DNA from: Cytophagales bacterium
GTDB lineage: Bacteria; Bacteroidota; Bacteroidia; Cytophagales; Cyclobacteriaceae
Length of the DNA stretch: 64,000 nt
Direction: 5' to 3'
Assembly (NCBI GenBank): GCA_003500135.1
Contig: DNTA01000178.1
Coordinates: 1-64,000, forward strand
Part shown: positions 8,578-16,838 of the stretch, one piece after another
Position numbering within the stretch: position 1 is the stretch's first letter
How the letters are laid out: every line of letters begins with the position of its first letter
The notes under the pieces: model-generated
What the model was told of the DNA's origin: nothing
Databases searched by the model: none
The model's input: the letters and a program-made list of their open reading frames with translations, nothing else
Translations under genes and position numbers: made by a program

Positions 8578-9429
8578 CTAAAGCAGTGCCCAGGTTAATA
8601 AAACAGACCCACCGATGTATGAAAATGCTTCTATCAATGCCGCTCCAATATTGGGCTTGTCCTGGTTGACAATCTCATCGGTAAGTTTTCTGCCGGGGAG
8701 CAAAATTCTGTCAGATACCCAACGCGCCACCGGTAAAAACAATAGTCCAATGACGACGTCAATGGCTACCGTTTGTGCCGTATCGACCCAGCTTTCAAAA
8801 TCGTGCATGAGGGCAAAGCGGATCAGGTTACCAATTGCGATCATAGCGCCCGCTGCTCCTATTCCCACTGCAATGTTATCTTTCTCGATGTGCTCATGAA
8901 TGTTGTATGGCGTAATGGCATTGTACACCCATAGTGTAACCATCAGCAATATCTGCCCGATTATCCAATAGGCAAAAAGTGTAAGCCAGTTGCCATCGCC
9001 ATATACGCTTCCCATAATGATCATACCGGTAGCTACGGCCATAGCGCCTTCAATTACGCCTGTTCCTTCGTTTTGGTCATCAATGATTTCTTTTCGAACA
9101 CTAAAATGCCGGAGGAGCACCTTGTCATTGAAAATGATGGAAATATTGAGCAGTATAATCGCTACACCGCCATATTTTCCAATCGCGATCATATCGAGCC
9201 ACAAGCCATACGATTCGCCCATCATGACGGATCCGATGACAAAAAGGAGCCCGATGAAATACCCTACATGGGCCAGGGCAAAAGCAGTATTGTCTTTTTC
9301 AACGAGCTCGTCTTTTATGTTGATCTTACTGTGAAAAAGCTGGTAAAGCGCTTTTCCGAAAAAGAACAAAACAAAGGAAGCGCCCAGGTAGGTAAGGGCG
9401 CTCATAATATTGTCTAGATATTCGTACAT
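8578..9429 (-). CDS. tandem DUF350 (YjfL-like) membrane protein
   Basis: The 283-residue product contains two successive DUF350 modules, each with about four membrane helices. The first covers roughly residues 1-140 and the second 145-283, and in each the small polar loop resembles the single-domain Escherichia coli YjfL. DUF350 proteins are inner-membrane proteins of unknown biochemical role that recur next to PspA-family and polyamine-ligating enzymes. Here it lies between a lipoprotein gene and the SpeE-like gene in the same orientation, in agreement with that association. The duplication is visible directly as repeated hydrophobic periodicity; no catalytic residues are apparent. Confidence 0.75.
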   Translation of the reverse strand: MYEYLDNIMSALTYLGASFVLFFFGKALYQLFHSKINIKDELVEKDNTAFALAHVGYFIGLLFVIGSVMMGESYGLWLDMIAIGKYGGVAIILLNISIIFNDKVLLRHFSVRKEIIDDQNEGTGVIEGAMAVATGMIIMGSVYGDGNWLTLFAYWIIGQILLMVTLWVYNAITPYNIHEHIEKDNIAVGIGAAGAMIAIGNLIRFALMHDFESWVDTAQTVAIDVVIGLLFLPVARWVSDRILLPGRKLTDEIVNQDKPNIGAALIEAFSYIGGSVLLTWALL

Positions 9430-9451
9430 AAGTTTTCAGATTTGCGGTTGA

Positions 9452-10207
9452 TCATTTTCCAAAGCCTCCTCCACGCGAACGATAACTGCTTCCCGATCGA
9501 GAAGATGACCGGCTACTACGTGAAGCGCTGCTCCTCACGCGGTTTTTAAATGAGCTGTTCGAGGCGTTGCTATACCAGCGTGAACCTGATCTCGTGTTGC
9601 GGTTGTATTGACTTCCCGTTCCATACATACGACCGCCGGTGGTGGTTGAGGGGCCATAATATGCTCTTCTTCCGTAGTAGTTACCCCGGTAATCGTCCCA
9701 ATAGGAGCGGCGAACCGGGTAGGCAAACATATTGAACATGGTGGACATAAAGGCATACTGGCCATAGAACTCCCAGAATGAAGTCCCGTTTCGGTTTACC
9801 CAGTGGCCGTATTGTTGGTTTCCGATATAATTGTTATAGCCTGGAGGCGCTGCAGTTTTTGAAACCTTTCCATCAGGGCCTTTGGAAGCAATTTCCATAC
9901 CCATATGATCCATATGCATCACGAAGAAATCCTCACTTACCTGATGCCAACGGGTGGTATCTACCTGTATATTTCCACTATCAATCTCTTTTATAATGCG
10001 ATATTGATGATAAAACTCTTTGAAATAGCTCCCCTCGGTATTCATATCGAATAAAATAATGGAGTAAGAGGGTATATCGGTCATCTCCTTGATCATGTCG
10101 TCGACCGGGCTTTTCACTGGTTCATAATGCGAAGAAGTGGAACAGGTACGGCTGCACCCGTACACGAGCAGTATGAAAACAATTACAGCGATAAATTGAG
10201 CTTTCAT
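9452..10207 (-). CDS. lipoprotein with Tyr/Arg/Ser/Gly-rich tail, Psp-like operon member
   Basis: The 251-residue product has a lipoprotein signal ending near VYGC (Cys18), a globular middle of about 115 residues with QYGHWVNRNGTSFWEFYGQY, and a C-terminal 80 residues rich in Tyr, Arg, Ser and Gly ending in RSRGGGFGK. The Ser/Arg/Gly tail and operon position recall YjfM/YgiB-type or DUF4247-type proteins found next to PspA and DUF350, but I cannot assign the family. The tail could bind envelope surfaces or nucleic acid. It lies 22 bases upstream of the DUF350 gene and 36 bases downstream of DUF4178, so it is very probably co-transcribed. Confidence 0.65.
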   Translation of the reverse strand: MKAQFIAVIVFILLVYGCSRTCSTSSHYEPVKSPVDDMIKEMTDIPSYSIILFDMNTEGSYFKEFYHQYRIIKEIDSGNIQVDTTRWHQVSEDFFVMHMDHMGMEIASKGPDGKVSKTAAPPGYNNYIGNQQYGHWVNRNGTSFWEFYGQYAFMSTMFNMFAYPVRRSYWDDYRGNYYGRRAYYGPSTTTGGRMYGTGSQYNRNTRSGSRWYSNASNSSFKNRVRSSASRSSRSSSRSGSSYRSRGGGFGK

Positions 10208-10243
10208 AAATTATGTATTTGGTTGTGGCTTCTTTACGGCCAT

Positions 10244-10789
10244 TTATTCACCGGGTAAAATATTGTCGATCTCAAAAGGTTTTACCACAACACCATAAGA
10301 AGCCTCAAAGTCACGCTCGCCCCACTGCTCAATGGCTATGGTAAATTCGCCTTTGTCGTCATAGTAATCCCAGGATATTAACTCAGTCCAGGTATTCTCA
10401 TTGTCCGGCTGGTTATTGAAGTACCCTGGATTCTGACCTTCAAGGTAAAACGTTCTGCCTTCATATTCCAGTTTTTTCGGAGGTCTTTGCTTTTCGACGA
10501 TCTTTTCCGGAATATCTTCCCTGATAGAACGTATCCTGACTTTTCGGGTAAGCGTTATAAACATGTCTTCGTTGGGATCGACATGCAGGTAAGCATCGTC
10601 GTTGCCCGCTTCGATTTTATATTCCTGTGTAAAGTAATTGTCTCCCCAATCGTATTCGTATTCTTCCAATACATGCCAGGTTTTTAGGTCGTAATCGAAG
10701 ACAAACCCCTTTTTAAGGTCTTTTACACCAATGTTGGTTGGATCGTAATCCGGTTCTTTCTTCTTTTTCAGGAAATCAAAAAGGCCCAT
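10244..10789 (-). CDS. DUF4178 domain protein
   Basis: The 181-residue cytosolic protein begins MGLFDFLKKKKEPDYDP and ends with a domain carrying WDYYDDKGEFTIAIEQWGER, which matches my recollection of the DUF4178 signature. DUF4178 proteins are small beta-rich proteins repeatedly found with DUF350, PspA and SpeE-like genes; their biochemical function is unknown. The amphipathic Lys-rich N-terminus could touch the membrane. It is separated from the upstream PspA gene by a strong hairpin with an eight-base T tract, so its level is probably lower than that of PspA or set by regulated read-through. Confidence 0.7.
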   Translation of the reverse strand: MGLFDFLKKKKEPDYDPTNIGVKDLKKGFVFDYDLKTWHVLEEYEYDWGDNYFTQEYKIEAGNDDAYLHVDPNEDMFITLTRKVRIRSIREDIPEKIVEKQRPPKKLEYEGRTFYLEGQNPGYFNNQPDNENTWTELISWDYYDDKGEFTIAIEQWGERDFEASYGVVVKPFEIDNILPGE

Positions 10790-10806
10790 GGTTTAATTGT
10801 TAAGGT

Positions 10807-10837
10807 AAAAAAAAGCCCGATATAAGTATTATCGGGC
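10807..10837 (-). terminator. intrinsic terminator or attenuator between PspA-like and DUF4178 genes
   Basis: On the minus strand the stem 10830-10837 pairs with 10815-10822 (eight bases, seven-base loop) and is followed by eight Ts (complement of 10807-10814). It is a textbook intrinsic terminator inside what otherwise looks like one operon. Confidence 0.8.
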
Positions 10838-10849
10838 ATGGATGTTTTG

Positions 10850-11566
10850 TTATTCGCCGCTTTGCTGGTTTTTCATTTTGGCTTTAAGCGCTTCCAGAGC
10901 CGCAGAAGAGCTTTCGCTGGAAGTAGAGCCGATGGCATCGTCAATTTCTTCATCTATGCTCCGGCTACTTTGGGCTACATCAGCATAAGCTTCGGCCATC
11001 GCTTCGCTTTCAGAAACTTTTTGTTTCATTTTTTCCAGCGTTGAAATGGTTCCGCTGCTATCTATTTGAGCCATTTGCTTGTTCAGTTTAGTGGTGGCCT
11101 GGCTTACTTTTGCCCTTGCTTTCAGCGTTTTGAGCTCATTTTCGTAGTGACTGATATTTGAACGCAGCTTTTTTATATTGGCCTCCAGTTGCACCAGGTT
11201 TCCTTCAATTTGCTTCGCGTTCTTTTCTGCTGTAGCAGATCTCTCTTCCGATTGTTGCTTCATATTTAGCGCTTCAGTGGCCAGTCGGTCTGCTTCTTCA
11301 GGGGCTATGGCGCCGCTTTCGGCTTTTTTCAATAATGCCATGGCTTTTTGCTCATAATTGGCTGCCTGACTTTTGGCTTCAGCCGCTTCTTTCTTAGCCC
11401 TTATGGACATTGACTTAACCTCAGCAAATGATTTCAGAGAAGAATCAAGGTCACTTTTCAAATCCCGGATTCCCTGTTCGGTCAACTTTATGGGATCCTC
11501 CAACTTATCGACGATACTGTGGGCTTCTGACTGCCCTATTTTAAATAGTCTTTTAAATACACTCAT
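10850..11566 (-). CDS. PspA/IM30 family envelope-stress protein (YjfJ-like)
   Basis: The 238-residue product is nearly all alpha-helical coiled coil, rich in Ala, Glu, Lys and Ser. It starts MSVFKRLFKIGQSEAHSIVDKLEDP, the amphipathic helix plus conserved early segment of PspA/IM30 proteins. These proteins oligomerise on the inner face of the cytoplasmic membrane and help preserve its integrity under stress. Neighbours (DUF2170/YbjN-like upstream, DUF350 and SpeE-like downstream) resemble the E. coli yjfIJKLMC order rather than the classic pspABC operon. No pspF, pspB or pspC is present; the divergent XRE-type gene is the obvious candidate regulator. Confidence 0.85.
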   Translation of the reverse strand: MSVFKRLFKIGQSEAHSIVDKLEDPIKLTEQGIRDLKSDLDSSLKSFAEVKSMSIRAKKEAAEAKSQAANYEQKAMALLKKAESGAIAPEEADRLATEALNMKQQSEERSATAEKNAKQIEGNLVQLEANIKKLRSNISHYENELKTLKARAKVSQATTKLNKQMAQIDSSGTISTLEKMKQKVSESEAMAEAYADVAQSSRSIDEEIDDAIGSTSSESSSAALEALKAKMKNQQSGE

Positions 11567-11578
11567 TTTATTTCCTTT

Positions 11579-11989
11579 TTATGCTTTTACTGTATTCTCT
11601 GTTGAAAATTTTATTAGTTCTTCCATGTATTCGCTCAGTAACAACGCCAGGCTGTTAAGCGATCCTTCCAGCTCATTCTGATCCAGGTTTTCCAGTTGCA
11701 GTGTATCCCTGAAGATCACCCGCTTGCCTGTTTCATCAAGAACGAATGCCCCGTGTATGATATCACGATTTTTGATCAATAAATTTTTATAAACTTCTGC
11801 AGAAGTATCGGATAATTCGAATAAGAACTGTTCCATGATCAAAATCGGATCGGCACATCCGATTACAAGGTTGTAAATTCCGGCTTCTTCATTCTCAACC
11901 CATAATACGCCGTCTTCTTCGTTGGCATGTATGATATTATAGTCGAGATCTAGTAAATAGTTTTTAACTTTTTCAAAATGGTTATCCAT
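11579..11989 (-). CDS. YjfI/DUF2170-like or YbjN-like small protein, first gene of the Psp-like operon
   Basis: The 136-residue acidic protein (beginning MDNHFEKVKNYLLDLDYNII) has the alpha/beta pattern of small chaperone-like YbjN folds: an N-terminal helix, central strands (DGVLWVENEEAGIYNLVIG) and C-terminal helices. Its size and position directly upstream of a PspA gene (12-base gap) match the yjfI gene of E. coli. No catalytic residues are evident; a role as PspA partner or chaperone is inference. Family identity is uncertain between DUF2170 and YbjN. Confidence 0.6.
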   Translation of the reverse strand: MDNHFEKVKNYLLDLDYNIIHANEEDGVLWVENEEAGIYNLVIGCADPILIMEQFLFELSDTSAEVYKNLLIKNRDIIHGAFVLDETGKRVIFRDTLQLENLDQNELEGSLNSLALLLSEYMEELIKFSTENTVKA

Positions 11990-12143
11990 GTGTATCGCGT
12001 TTTCTTTTGTGGTTGATTCGATCTTTAAAATTAGTGATTTTCATAGGATTTCATAAGTTAACACATTTCAATTCACAATATTTAAGTCAATATTTTCAAT
12101 GAATTATGCATCTTGATGCAAGCGTCATTTTTACTAACGACAT

Positions 12144-12166
12144 AAATGCTCAAAAGGTTAGCATTT
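12144..12166. promoter_or_regulatory. candidate operator in the divergent psp/XRE intergenic region
   Basis: Arms 12144-12150 (AAATGCT) and 12160-12166 (AGCATTT) form a perfect seven-base inverted repeat with a nine-base spacer. It lies 42 bases before the XRE start and about 155 bases before the first psp-like gene. A second short palindrome, TGCATCTTGATGCA, lies near 12107-12120. Dyads of this kind suit HTH dimers. Binding is inference. Confidence 0.4.
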
Positions 12167-12208
12167 TGTAAAAAATAATTTTAACTTGGATCAAAAAACC
12201 GGCTTTTT

Positions 12209-12949
12209 ATGACCTTGATTGGCAGAAACATAAAAAAAATTCGGACGATCAAAAAAATGAGTCAGGCGCAGTTCGCTGAATTGTTCAACCTGGCACGACC
12301 AAGTGTGGGCGCCTATGAAGAAGGTCGTTCGGAACCCAAGCTCGAAACGCTTAAACAAATTGCTCGGCTCTTCAAGGTTTCAATTGACGACCTATTGAGC
12401 AAAGAACTGACAATCAATGATATATCTCATTTCAGCGGTCCTGAAAAGACGCAGGTAAAAAGCCAAAAGTCCGGATCAGACAACTCCATTACCAGGCACA
12501 TTCTGATCAGAAGCAATAAATGGAACGAATATGTAAAGAAAGTAGATGATCAGGCTTTCCTAAATCAACAACCCCGGTTTTTCTGGCCGGGGTTAGAAGG
12601 CATCGATGCCAGAGCTTTCGAATGGCCCGAATATTTATCCTCATGGAGCGGCATTGTGGGCCAGGGGGACTTTCTGATCACCAGAAAGCTCATAAAATTA
12701 GCAGGTTTTCATAGCTCACCTTGCATATTCGTCACTGATAAACACATTATTTTTAAACAGTCAGATGGTACTGCCTATCAATACAATGATAACAATGGCT
12801 GGGGCAAATCCGATCATTCGAATGCTGAGCCCAGAGAGATATGGCAGGTAGTGGGCATTCTCAAAAAATACGACCCGGAAAAGAGCCTTTTGACCACCAA
12901 AATTACTGAATTGGAGCAGCGAATGGACAGGCTGGAAGGCAAAAAGTGA
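12209..12949 (+). CDS. XRE-family HTH regulator with C-terminal sensory region
   Basis: The 246-residue protein opens with a Cro/CI-type helix-turn-helix (residues 5-60, with MSQAQFAELFNLARPSVGAYEEGRSEP). A roughly 40-residue linker follows, then a beta-rich C-terminal domain containing GQGDFLITRKL, which loosely resembles the S24/LexA fold but lacks a convincing Ser-Lys dyad. The last 20 residues form a short coiled coil. It is divergent from the Psp-like operon, so control of that operon and of itself is the simplest inference. The alternative is control of the following LOG/S9 genes 85 bases downstream. Confidence 0.75.
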   Translation: MTLIGRNIKKIRTIKKMSQAQFAELFNLARPSVGAYEEGRSEPKLETLKQIARLFKVSIDDLLSKELTINDISHFSGPEKTQVKSQKSGSDNSITRHILIRSNKWNEYVKKVDDQAFLNQQPRFFWPGLEGIDARAFEWPEYLSSWSGIVGQGDFLITRKLIKLAGFHSSPCIFVTDKHIIFKQSDGTAYQYNDNNGWGKSDHSNAEPREIWQVVGILKKYDPEKSLLTTKITELEQRMDRLEGKK

Positions 12950-13034
12950 TCAGGGCTTATAGTCATTATCACAAAATACTTGTAGCCGATTTAAAATTGT
13001 TCGTATATTCCACTTTCCGAATCCTATATCGCTC

Positions 13035-13610
13035 ATGAACAAAATTTGTGTTTTCTGCGGTTCAAGCAGTGGAAAAAACCCCATTTATCAAGAAAAGTCA
13101 AGACAATTAGGCGACCTATTTGTTAAAAGGAACATAGAAATGATTTATGGTGGTGGCAGTATTGGCCTTATGGGCATTATCGCTGATACCATTATGGAAA
13201 AAGGCGGCAGAGTTACCGGTGTAATTCCACAGTTTTTGTATCAAAAAGAAGTAGGTCATGATGACATCAGCAACCTGATCATCGTAAACACCATGCATGA
13301 GCGCAAACATCAAATGGCCGCCATGAGCAACGGCTTTATTGCCATGCCAGGCGGCATAGGGACACTAGAAGAACTTTTCGAGATATTTACCTGGTCTCAA
13401 TTACAGTTAGTCAGGCATCCGCTGGGTCTGCTCAATGTCAATGGCTATTACGACCCCTTGCTCAATATGCTTCAGCACATGTATGAGGAAGGTTTCCTGA
13501 ATGAAAGAACGATGTCACTTCTTACTCATGATGCCGATCCGGAAGCCCTTTTAGATAAAATGGCGAAACAAAAGTTAAAAGAAAGTAATAAGGGAATAGA
13601 AAAAATATAA
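13035..13610 (+). CDS. LOG-family nucleotide 5'-monophosphate nucleosidase
   Basis: The 191-residue protein has the Rossmann-like start ICVFCGSSSGKNP and the family signature PGGIGTLEELFEIFTW. LOG proteins hydrolyse the N-glycosidic bond of cytokinin riboside or other purine nucleoside monophosphates, releasing the base. In non-plant-associated bacteria the physiological role is probably nucleotide salvage or housekeeping. Full family length. The S9 peptidase gene starts one base after its stop, so the two are co-transcribed. Confidence 0.85.
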   Translation: MNKICVFCGSSSGKNPIYQEKSRQLGDLFVKRNIEMIYGGGSIGLMGIIADTIMEKGGRVTGVIPQFLYQKEVGHDDISNLIIVNTMHERKHQMAAMSNGFIAMPGGIGTLEELFEIFTWSQLQLVRHPLGLLNVNGYYDPLLNMLQHMYEEGFLNERTMSLLTHDADPEALLDKMAKQKLKESNKGIEKI

Positions 13611-13611
13611 T

Positions 13612-16440
13612 ATGAAAACATACGTACCCTTTATCGTTTTTACCTGCTTTGCGCTAACAAGTATAGCTCAAAAGAAAAGCCTAACCCATCAAGATTATGC
13701 ACATTGGAAAAGAGTGGAGGAGTCGGGCATTTCACCAAATGGAGGCTTTTTGTATTATACCGCAAACCCCCAAAAAGGCGATGGAACCTTATGGATAAAG
13801 TCATCCAAAGGCGATACCCTTGGACACCTGCCACGGGGTTTTCAGGTAACTGCTACGCATAACAGTGCTGCCGTGATTTATAAAATATCACCACAATTAG
13901 ATTCGGTGAGATTAGCAAAACTGGAAAAGACGCCCGAAGAGAAGCTTCCGAAAGATTCGCTGGGCATATGGTTCAGGGATTCAGAAACAGAATGGAAATA
14001 TCCGGACCTGATGTCGTACAAAGTTCCCGAGAAATGGGCCGGATGGATAGCCTTTTTACAGCATGAAAAAGAAGACAGCACATCTCAAAAAGCCGATTCC
14101 CTGAAAACAGAGCAGCAGGATGCCCCGACAAATAATGGAAATGGAAAAAAAGAAGATGTTAAAACCGGCCTGCTCAACCTCTTAAATATTGTGGATAGCA
14201 GCCATTTCACAATGGAAAACGTGCACTATTACACCATTGCTCCCGAAGGAAAAATGGCTTTCTTTCTCACATCATCCAAAGACAGCGCCATACATTCGGC
14301 TGCTTATGCTTACAATTTTGAGGATAAGTCGCTAAGCCTGCTTGACAGCTCACAGGTGCATTACGCCAACATCTCCTCCGACAGATGGGGCAACCAGGCC
14401 GCATATATTGCCACAAGTGATTCTATTGATGCCGATTTCAGACAATACCGAATATTTCACTGGAACAAAGGCGCTGACAATATTCAATTGATCAAATTGT
14501 CGGGTACGGATTATTTGCACGAGGACTGGGCCGTCAGTCAACACAGAGCGCCGGTTTTTTCATATGATGGAAATAGAATATTTCTTGGGGTAGCGCCTAA
14601 AGTCTTAAAAACGGAATACGAAAAAGACACCACTATCCTGGAGGAAGAAAGGGTTAAAGTGGATGTTTGGACCTGGAAAGATCCCTATTTACAACCACAG
14701 CAATTGAAAGAAAGGGAAGAAGAGCTCAAGAAGAATTACATGGGCTGTTTTGACCTTACCGGAAAAACCTTTACCATGCTGGCCAACCCGAATATTCCAG
14801 AAATTATACATGACGAAAAATTTAAACTTGATAAAGTGGTTGGGGTGACACGTGAGCCCTATGCTCAAATGATATCTTGGGAATGGCCTTATTATCAAGA
14901 TTTTTATCTCATTGATGTAAAGAACGGAAAACGCACCCTTATTAAGAAGAAATCAAAAGGTGATGCTGAAATTTCACCTTCGGGTAAATATGTGTATTGG
15001 TTTGAACGAACCGACGGGCATTGGTATACCTACAATACTTCCAATGGTGAAATTGTGAATATTTCCAAAGATACAGGGGTTGCTTTTTATCAGGAAGATC
15101 ATGATACACCTAATGAAGCCTCCTCTTATGGTGTGGCAGGCTGGGCTGAAAATGATGACTACCTTTTGGTATATGACCAATATGACATTTGGGCGCTTGC
15201 TCCTTCCGGAAAACGATCTTCTTATATTGTTTCTGATACTTTAGGGCGGAAAAATCAGTGGAGGTTCAGATATAACAAACTGGATGAAGAACAGGAGTTT
15301 ATTTCGTACCAGGAGGGCTTGATACTTTCTGTAACGGACCTTAAAACTAGGGCTTCCGGATTTTACAGGGATAGTGTGAAGAATGGTTTTACGGCACAAA
15401 AACTGGCATGGGATGACTATTTGTACTATGATTTGAAGAAATCAAAAAACGCGGGACAATTGACCTATCGTAAGGGAAGTTTCCAGGATTTTCCTGACCT
15501 GTACGCCACAAATCATTTTTTCAATGAGCCCAAAAAAGTAAGCCATATCAACCCGCAGCAAGATGAGTATTTGTGGGGTTCAGCCGAATTTATCAGTTGG
15601 TATAGCTTTGATGGCGATTCACTTTCGGGTATCGTGTATAAGCCCGAAAATTTCGATCCCGGGAAAAAATACCCGATGGTTGTTTATTTCTATGAGAAAT
15701 ACAGCGATCGTTTCCACAGGCACTATGTGCCTACCGCCAGTCGTTCAATCGTCAACTTCCCTTATTTAACCAGCAATGACTATGTGGTATTCGTACCAGA
15801 CATCGTGTATAAGGATGGCTATCCGGGTATGAGCGCCTATAATTGTATTATGCCGGGAGTAAATAAGCTGGTGCAATCGGGCTATGTGGATGAAAAAAGA
15901 ATTGGCATTCAGGGGCAAAGTTGGGGTGGTTATCAGGTGGCCTATCTCGTAACGCGAACCGGGTTTTTCAGAGCAGCCATGGCAGGTGCACCGGTATCGA
16001 ATATGACAAGTGCCTACGGTGGTATCCGCTGGGGAACCGGGCTGAGCAGAATGTTTCAGTATGAAACTACACAAAGCAGGATTGGTGGCACCCTCTGGGA
16101 CAAGCACATGCTGTATATCGAAAACTCACCACTTTTTTATGCTGATCGGGTCTCCACACCACTTTTGATGATGCATAACGATGCAGACGGTGCGGTGCCC
16201 TGGTACCAGGGAATCGAGTATTTTGTGGCACTTCGCAGATTGCAAAAACCGGTATGGATGTTGGTATACAATGGCGAGGAACATAACCTGACCGATTGGG
16301 ACAATCGCATGGATCTTTCTACGCGAATGATGCAGTTTTTTGATCATTATCTGAAAGATGCCCCGGTTCCGGAATGGATGGAAAAAGGTATCCCGGCAGT
16401 GAAAAAGGGGAAGACATTGGGGTATGAGTTGGAAGAGTAA
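13612..16440 (+). CDS. S9 prolyl-oligopeptidase family serine peptidase, secreted
   Basis: The 942-residue protein has a signal peptide (to about TSIAQ), a long N-terminal beta-propeller region and a C-terminal alpha/beta-hydrolase domain. The nucleophile lies in GQSWGGY (Ser770), the acid is probably Asp859 in HNDADGAVP, and the base is His891 in GEEHNL. These peptidases cleave after proline or similar residues in oligopeptides, here probably in the periplasm. A low-complexity Lys/Asp/Gln insertion (residues about 150-180) interrupts the propeller. The protein is longer than classical 700-residue members, but such long forms are common in Bacteroidota. A bidirectional hairpin follows. Confidence 0.9.
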   Translation: MKTYVPFIVFTCFALTSIAQKKSLTHQDYAHWKRVEESGISPNGGFLYYTANPQKGDGTLWIKSSKGDTLGHLPRGFQVTATHNSAAVIYKISPQLDSVRLAKLEKTPEEKLPKDSLGIWFRDSETEWKYPDLMSYKVPEKWAGWIAFLQHEKEDSTSQKADSLKTEQQDAPTNNGNGKKEDVKTGLLNLLNIVDSSHFTMENVHYYTIAPEGKMAFFLTSSKDSAIHSAAYAYNFEDKSLSLLDSSQVHYANISSDRWGNQAAYIATSDSIDADFRQYRIFHWNKGADNIQLIKLSGTDYLHEDWAVSQHRAPVFSYDGNRIFLGVAPKVLKTEYEKDTTILEEERVKVDVWTWKDPYLQPQQLKEREEELKKNYMGCFDLTGKTFTMLANPNIPEIIHDEKFKLDKVVGVTREPYAQMISWEWPYYQDFYLIDVKNGKRTLIKKKSKGDAEISPSGKYVYWFERTDGHWYTYNTSNGEIVNISKDTGVAFYQEDHDTPNEASSYGVAGWAENDDYLLVYDQYDIWALAPSGKRSSYIVSDTLGRKNQWRFRYNKLDEEQEFISYQEGLILSVTDLKTRASGFYRDSVKNGFTAQKLAWDDYLYYDLKKSKNAGQLTYRKGSFQDFPDLYATNHFFNEPKKVSHINPQQDEYLWGSAEFISWYSFDGDSLSGIVYKPENFDPGKKYPMVVYFYEKYSDRFHRHYVPTASRSIVNFPYLTSNDYVVFVPDIVYKDGYPGMSAYNCIMPGVNKLVQSGYVDEKRIGIQGQSWGGYQVAYLVTRTGFFRAAMAGAPVSNMTSAYGGIRWGTGLSRMFQYETTQSRIGGTLWDKHMLYIENSPLFYADRVSTPLLMMHNDADGAVPWYQGIEYFVALRRLQKPVWMLVYNGEEHNLTDWDNRMDLSTRMMQFFDHYLKDAPVPEWMEKGIPAVKKGKTLGYELEE

Positions 16441-16445
16441 ACGAA

Positions 16446-16480
16446 AAAGCCGCTGAATTGGAATTCAGCGGCTTTGTTGT
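16446..16480. terminator. bidirectional terminator between S9 peptidase and the RHH gene
   Basis: A 14-base stem (16446-16459 with 16462-16475) with a very short loop has a T-rich run on the plus side and an A-run on the other, so it can serve both convergent transcripts. The minus-strand RHH gene ends at 16482, immediately beside it. Confidence 0.8.
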
Positions 16481-16481
16481 T

Positions 16482-16652
16482 TTATGATTCAGGGGGTTTC
16501 TTTTTCGGTTTACGGCCGGCTTCTTTCAGGGCACGATCAATAAGCCACTCTATTTGGCCATTGACACTTCTGAATTCATCAGCCGCCCATTTTTCGAGCG
16601 CCTCCATAGTATCCGGATCTATTCGTATGACGAATGATTTCTTTTTTGGCAT
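16482..16652 (-). CDS. Arc-type ribbon-helix-helix DNA-binding protein
   Basis: This 56-residue protein begins MPKKKSFVIRIDPDTMEALE and continues with a helix containing FRSVNGQIEWLIDRALKEA, then a basic tail KPKKKPPES. The strand (SFVIRID) followed by two helices with SVNGQIEWLI is the ribbon-helix-helix pattern of Arc/MetJ repressors. It is the last gene of a three-gene minus-strand operon, three bases after the DUF4177-like gene, and may autoregulate that operon through the dyad at 17707-17735. Size and motif are typical of Arc-family proteins. Confidence 0.8.
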   Translation of the reverse strand: MPKKKSFVIRIDPDTMEALEKWAADEFRSVNGQIEWLIDRALKEAGRKPKKKPPES

Positions 16653-16655
16653 AAA

Positions 16656-16826
16656 CTAATACCGGTAATCTTTATCAACTTTCTCTAGTAGTACTACCAG
16701 GATATTGGCTTCTTTATTACACATAGATATTGGTTTCCAGCCGTGCTGGCAGGTATCGTTGAGTCTTTGTTCGAACTTACTGAGCCCTTCAAATATCCCT
16801 TGTTTCAGTAATTTATACTCTTTCAT
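16656..16826 (-). CDS. DUF4177-like small protein
   Basis: This 56-residue protein reads MKEYKLLKQG at its N-terminus, then a helix, an HGWKPIS turn and a final strand NILVVLLEK. The pattern 'EYKxx, helix, GWxxxx, strand' matches the small DUF4177 family, whose function is unknown. A strong Shine-Dalgarno GGAGGGG lies just ahead of the ATG, unusual for this otherwise SD-poor genome. It sits between the SPFH gene (12-base gap) and the RHH gene (three-base gap). Confidence 0.7.
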   Translation of the reverse strand: MKEYKLLKQGIFEGLSKFEQRLNDTCQHGWKPISMCNKEANILVVLLEKVDKDYRY

Positions 16827-16838
16827 ATCCCCTCCTAA

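Noticed and set aside
9535-9765. Frames antisense or out of frame to the Ser/Arg/Gly lipoprotein
   Set aside because: They overlap a gene with a lipoprotein signal and operon context; they have no independent support.
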